A stretch of DNA of 64,000 nt from Marivirga tractuosa DSM 4126 (GTDB lineage: Bacteria > Bacteroidota > Bacteroidia > Cytophagales > Cyclobacteriaceae). The first letter of the stretch is position 1; every line of letters begins with the position of its first letter. This document shows, one piece after another, positions 64,000 through 64,000 of this stretch. The notes beneath the pieces were generated by a model. The model worked only from the letters and a program-made list of their open reading frames with translations, ran no database searches and had not been told where the DNA came from. The DNA is taken from assembly GCF_000183425.1 (NCBI RefSeq), contig NC_014759.1, positions 1,860,001 through 1,924,000 on the forward strand, given 5' to 3'. The position numbers and the translations under genes were made by a program.

Positions 64000-64000
64000 C

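Overview
The window looks like chromosomal DNA of a low-GC Bacteroidota bacterium, most likely order Cytophagales (Marivirga/Cyclobacteriaceae-like; inferred from gene content, not searched). Pointers: an AddAB/RecB-like helicase-nuclease pair of the Bacteroidota type, a Na+-NQR operon, a TonB receptor coupled to a DUF4249 lipoprotein, a type IX secretion C-terminal signal, a serine-palmitoyltransferase-like enzyme followed by an Hc1 histone-like protein, many short-signal lipoproteins, weak Shine-Dalgarno sites and TAnnTTTG promoter boxes.

Layout. 1-5.9 kb: DNA end-processing pair (nuclease subunit cut by the left edge, helicase complete), separated by a ~230 bp imperfect inverted-repeat element. 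5.9-13.5 kb, minus strand: possible cobS remnant, DUF502 protein, nqrABCDE without nqrF, ispH, cmk and a tiny lipoprotein. 13.6-17.6 kb: DUF4199 protein, a frameshifted coiled-coil gene, a BamA/TamA-like outer membrane protein and a SpoU rRNA methyltransferase. 17.7-24.2 kb: envelope genes (lipoprotein, TonB receptor plus DUF4249, beta-barrel, PIG-L deacetylase). 24.4-34.8 kb: AarF kinase and its TetR-type neighbour, isoaspartyl peptidase, sugar porter, a long PurF-like enzyme, a TPR histidine kinase, murI and a small membrane protein. 35.1-41.4 kb: IscA-type Fe-S protein, methylmalonyl-CoA epimerase, thiL, maf, DUF1015 and accC. The last is frameshifted: 72 C-terminal codons lie out of frame. 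41.6-45.2 kb: SPT-like enzyme, Hc1-like protein, methionine aminotransferase overlapping an omega-amidase. 45.2-54.1 kb: fasciclin lipoprotein, FG-GAP/T9SS protein, murF, YCF48-like and AsmA-like proteins. 54.2-55.3 kb: the most unusual locus, described below. 55.4-64 kb: GMC oxidoreductase, CrtA-like protein, lipoprotein, M3 peptidase, ferredoxin-reductase-like protein, unknown proteins, TPR protein, a 47-aa protein and a TerB-like end fragment.

The 54.2-55.3 kb locus has a good promoter, a decayed tRNA-like sequence, an intact tRNA-Val(TAC), then a twice-repeated unit of terminator, 84-aa GIY-YIG nuclease gene and tRNA-like copy. Each nuclease ORF takes its stop codon from the 5' part of the following tRNA-like copy. 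The tRNA-like copies have anticodon arms replaced by TCCCGAC/GTCGGGA palindromes. It reads like a tRNA-associated GIY-YIG element that grew by tandem duplication.

Functional links: isoprenoid and nucleotide supply (ispH, cmk), Na+-coupled respiration (nqr), peptidoglycan precursors (murI, murF), outer membrane biogenesis (BamA/TamA-like, AsmA-like), methionine/glutamine keto-acid clearance (aminotransferase plus omega-amidase), and carboxylation/propionyl-CoA metabolism (accC, mce). Several short palindromic repeats in intergenic regions (REP-like double hairpins at 35.1 and 39.8 kb, others at 2.3-2.5, 26.5, 37.8, 50.5 and 60.7 kb) complete the picture. All product names come from motif reading only.
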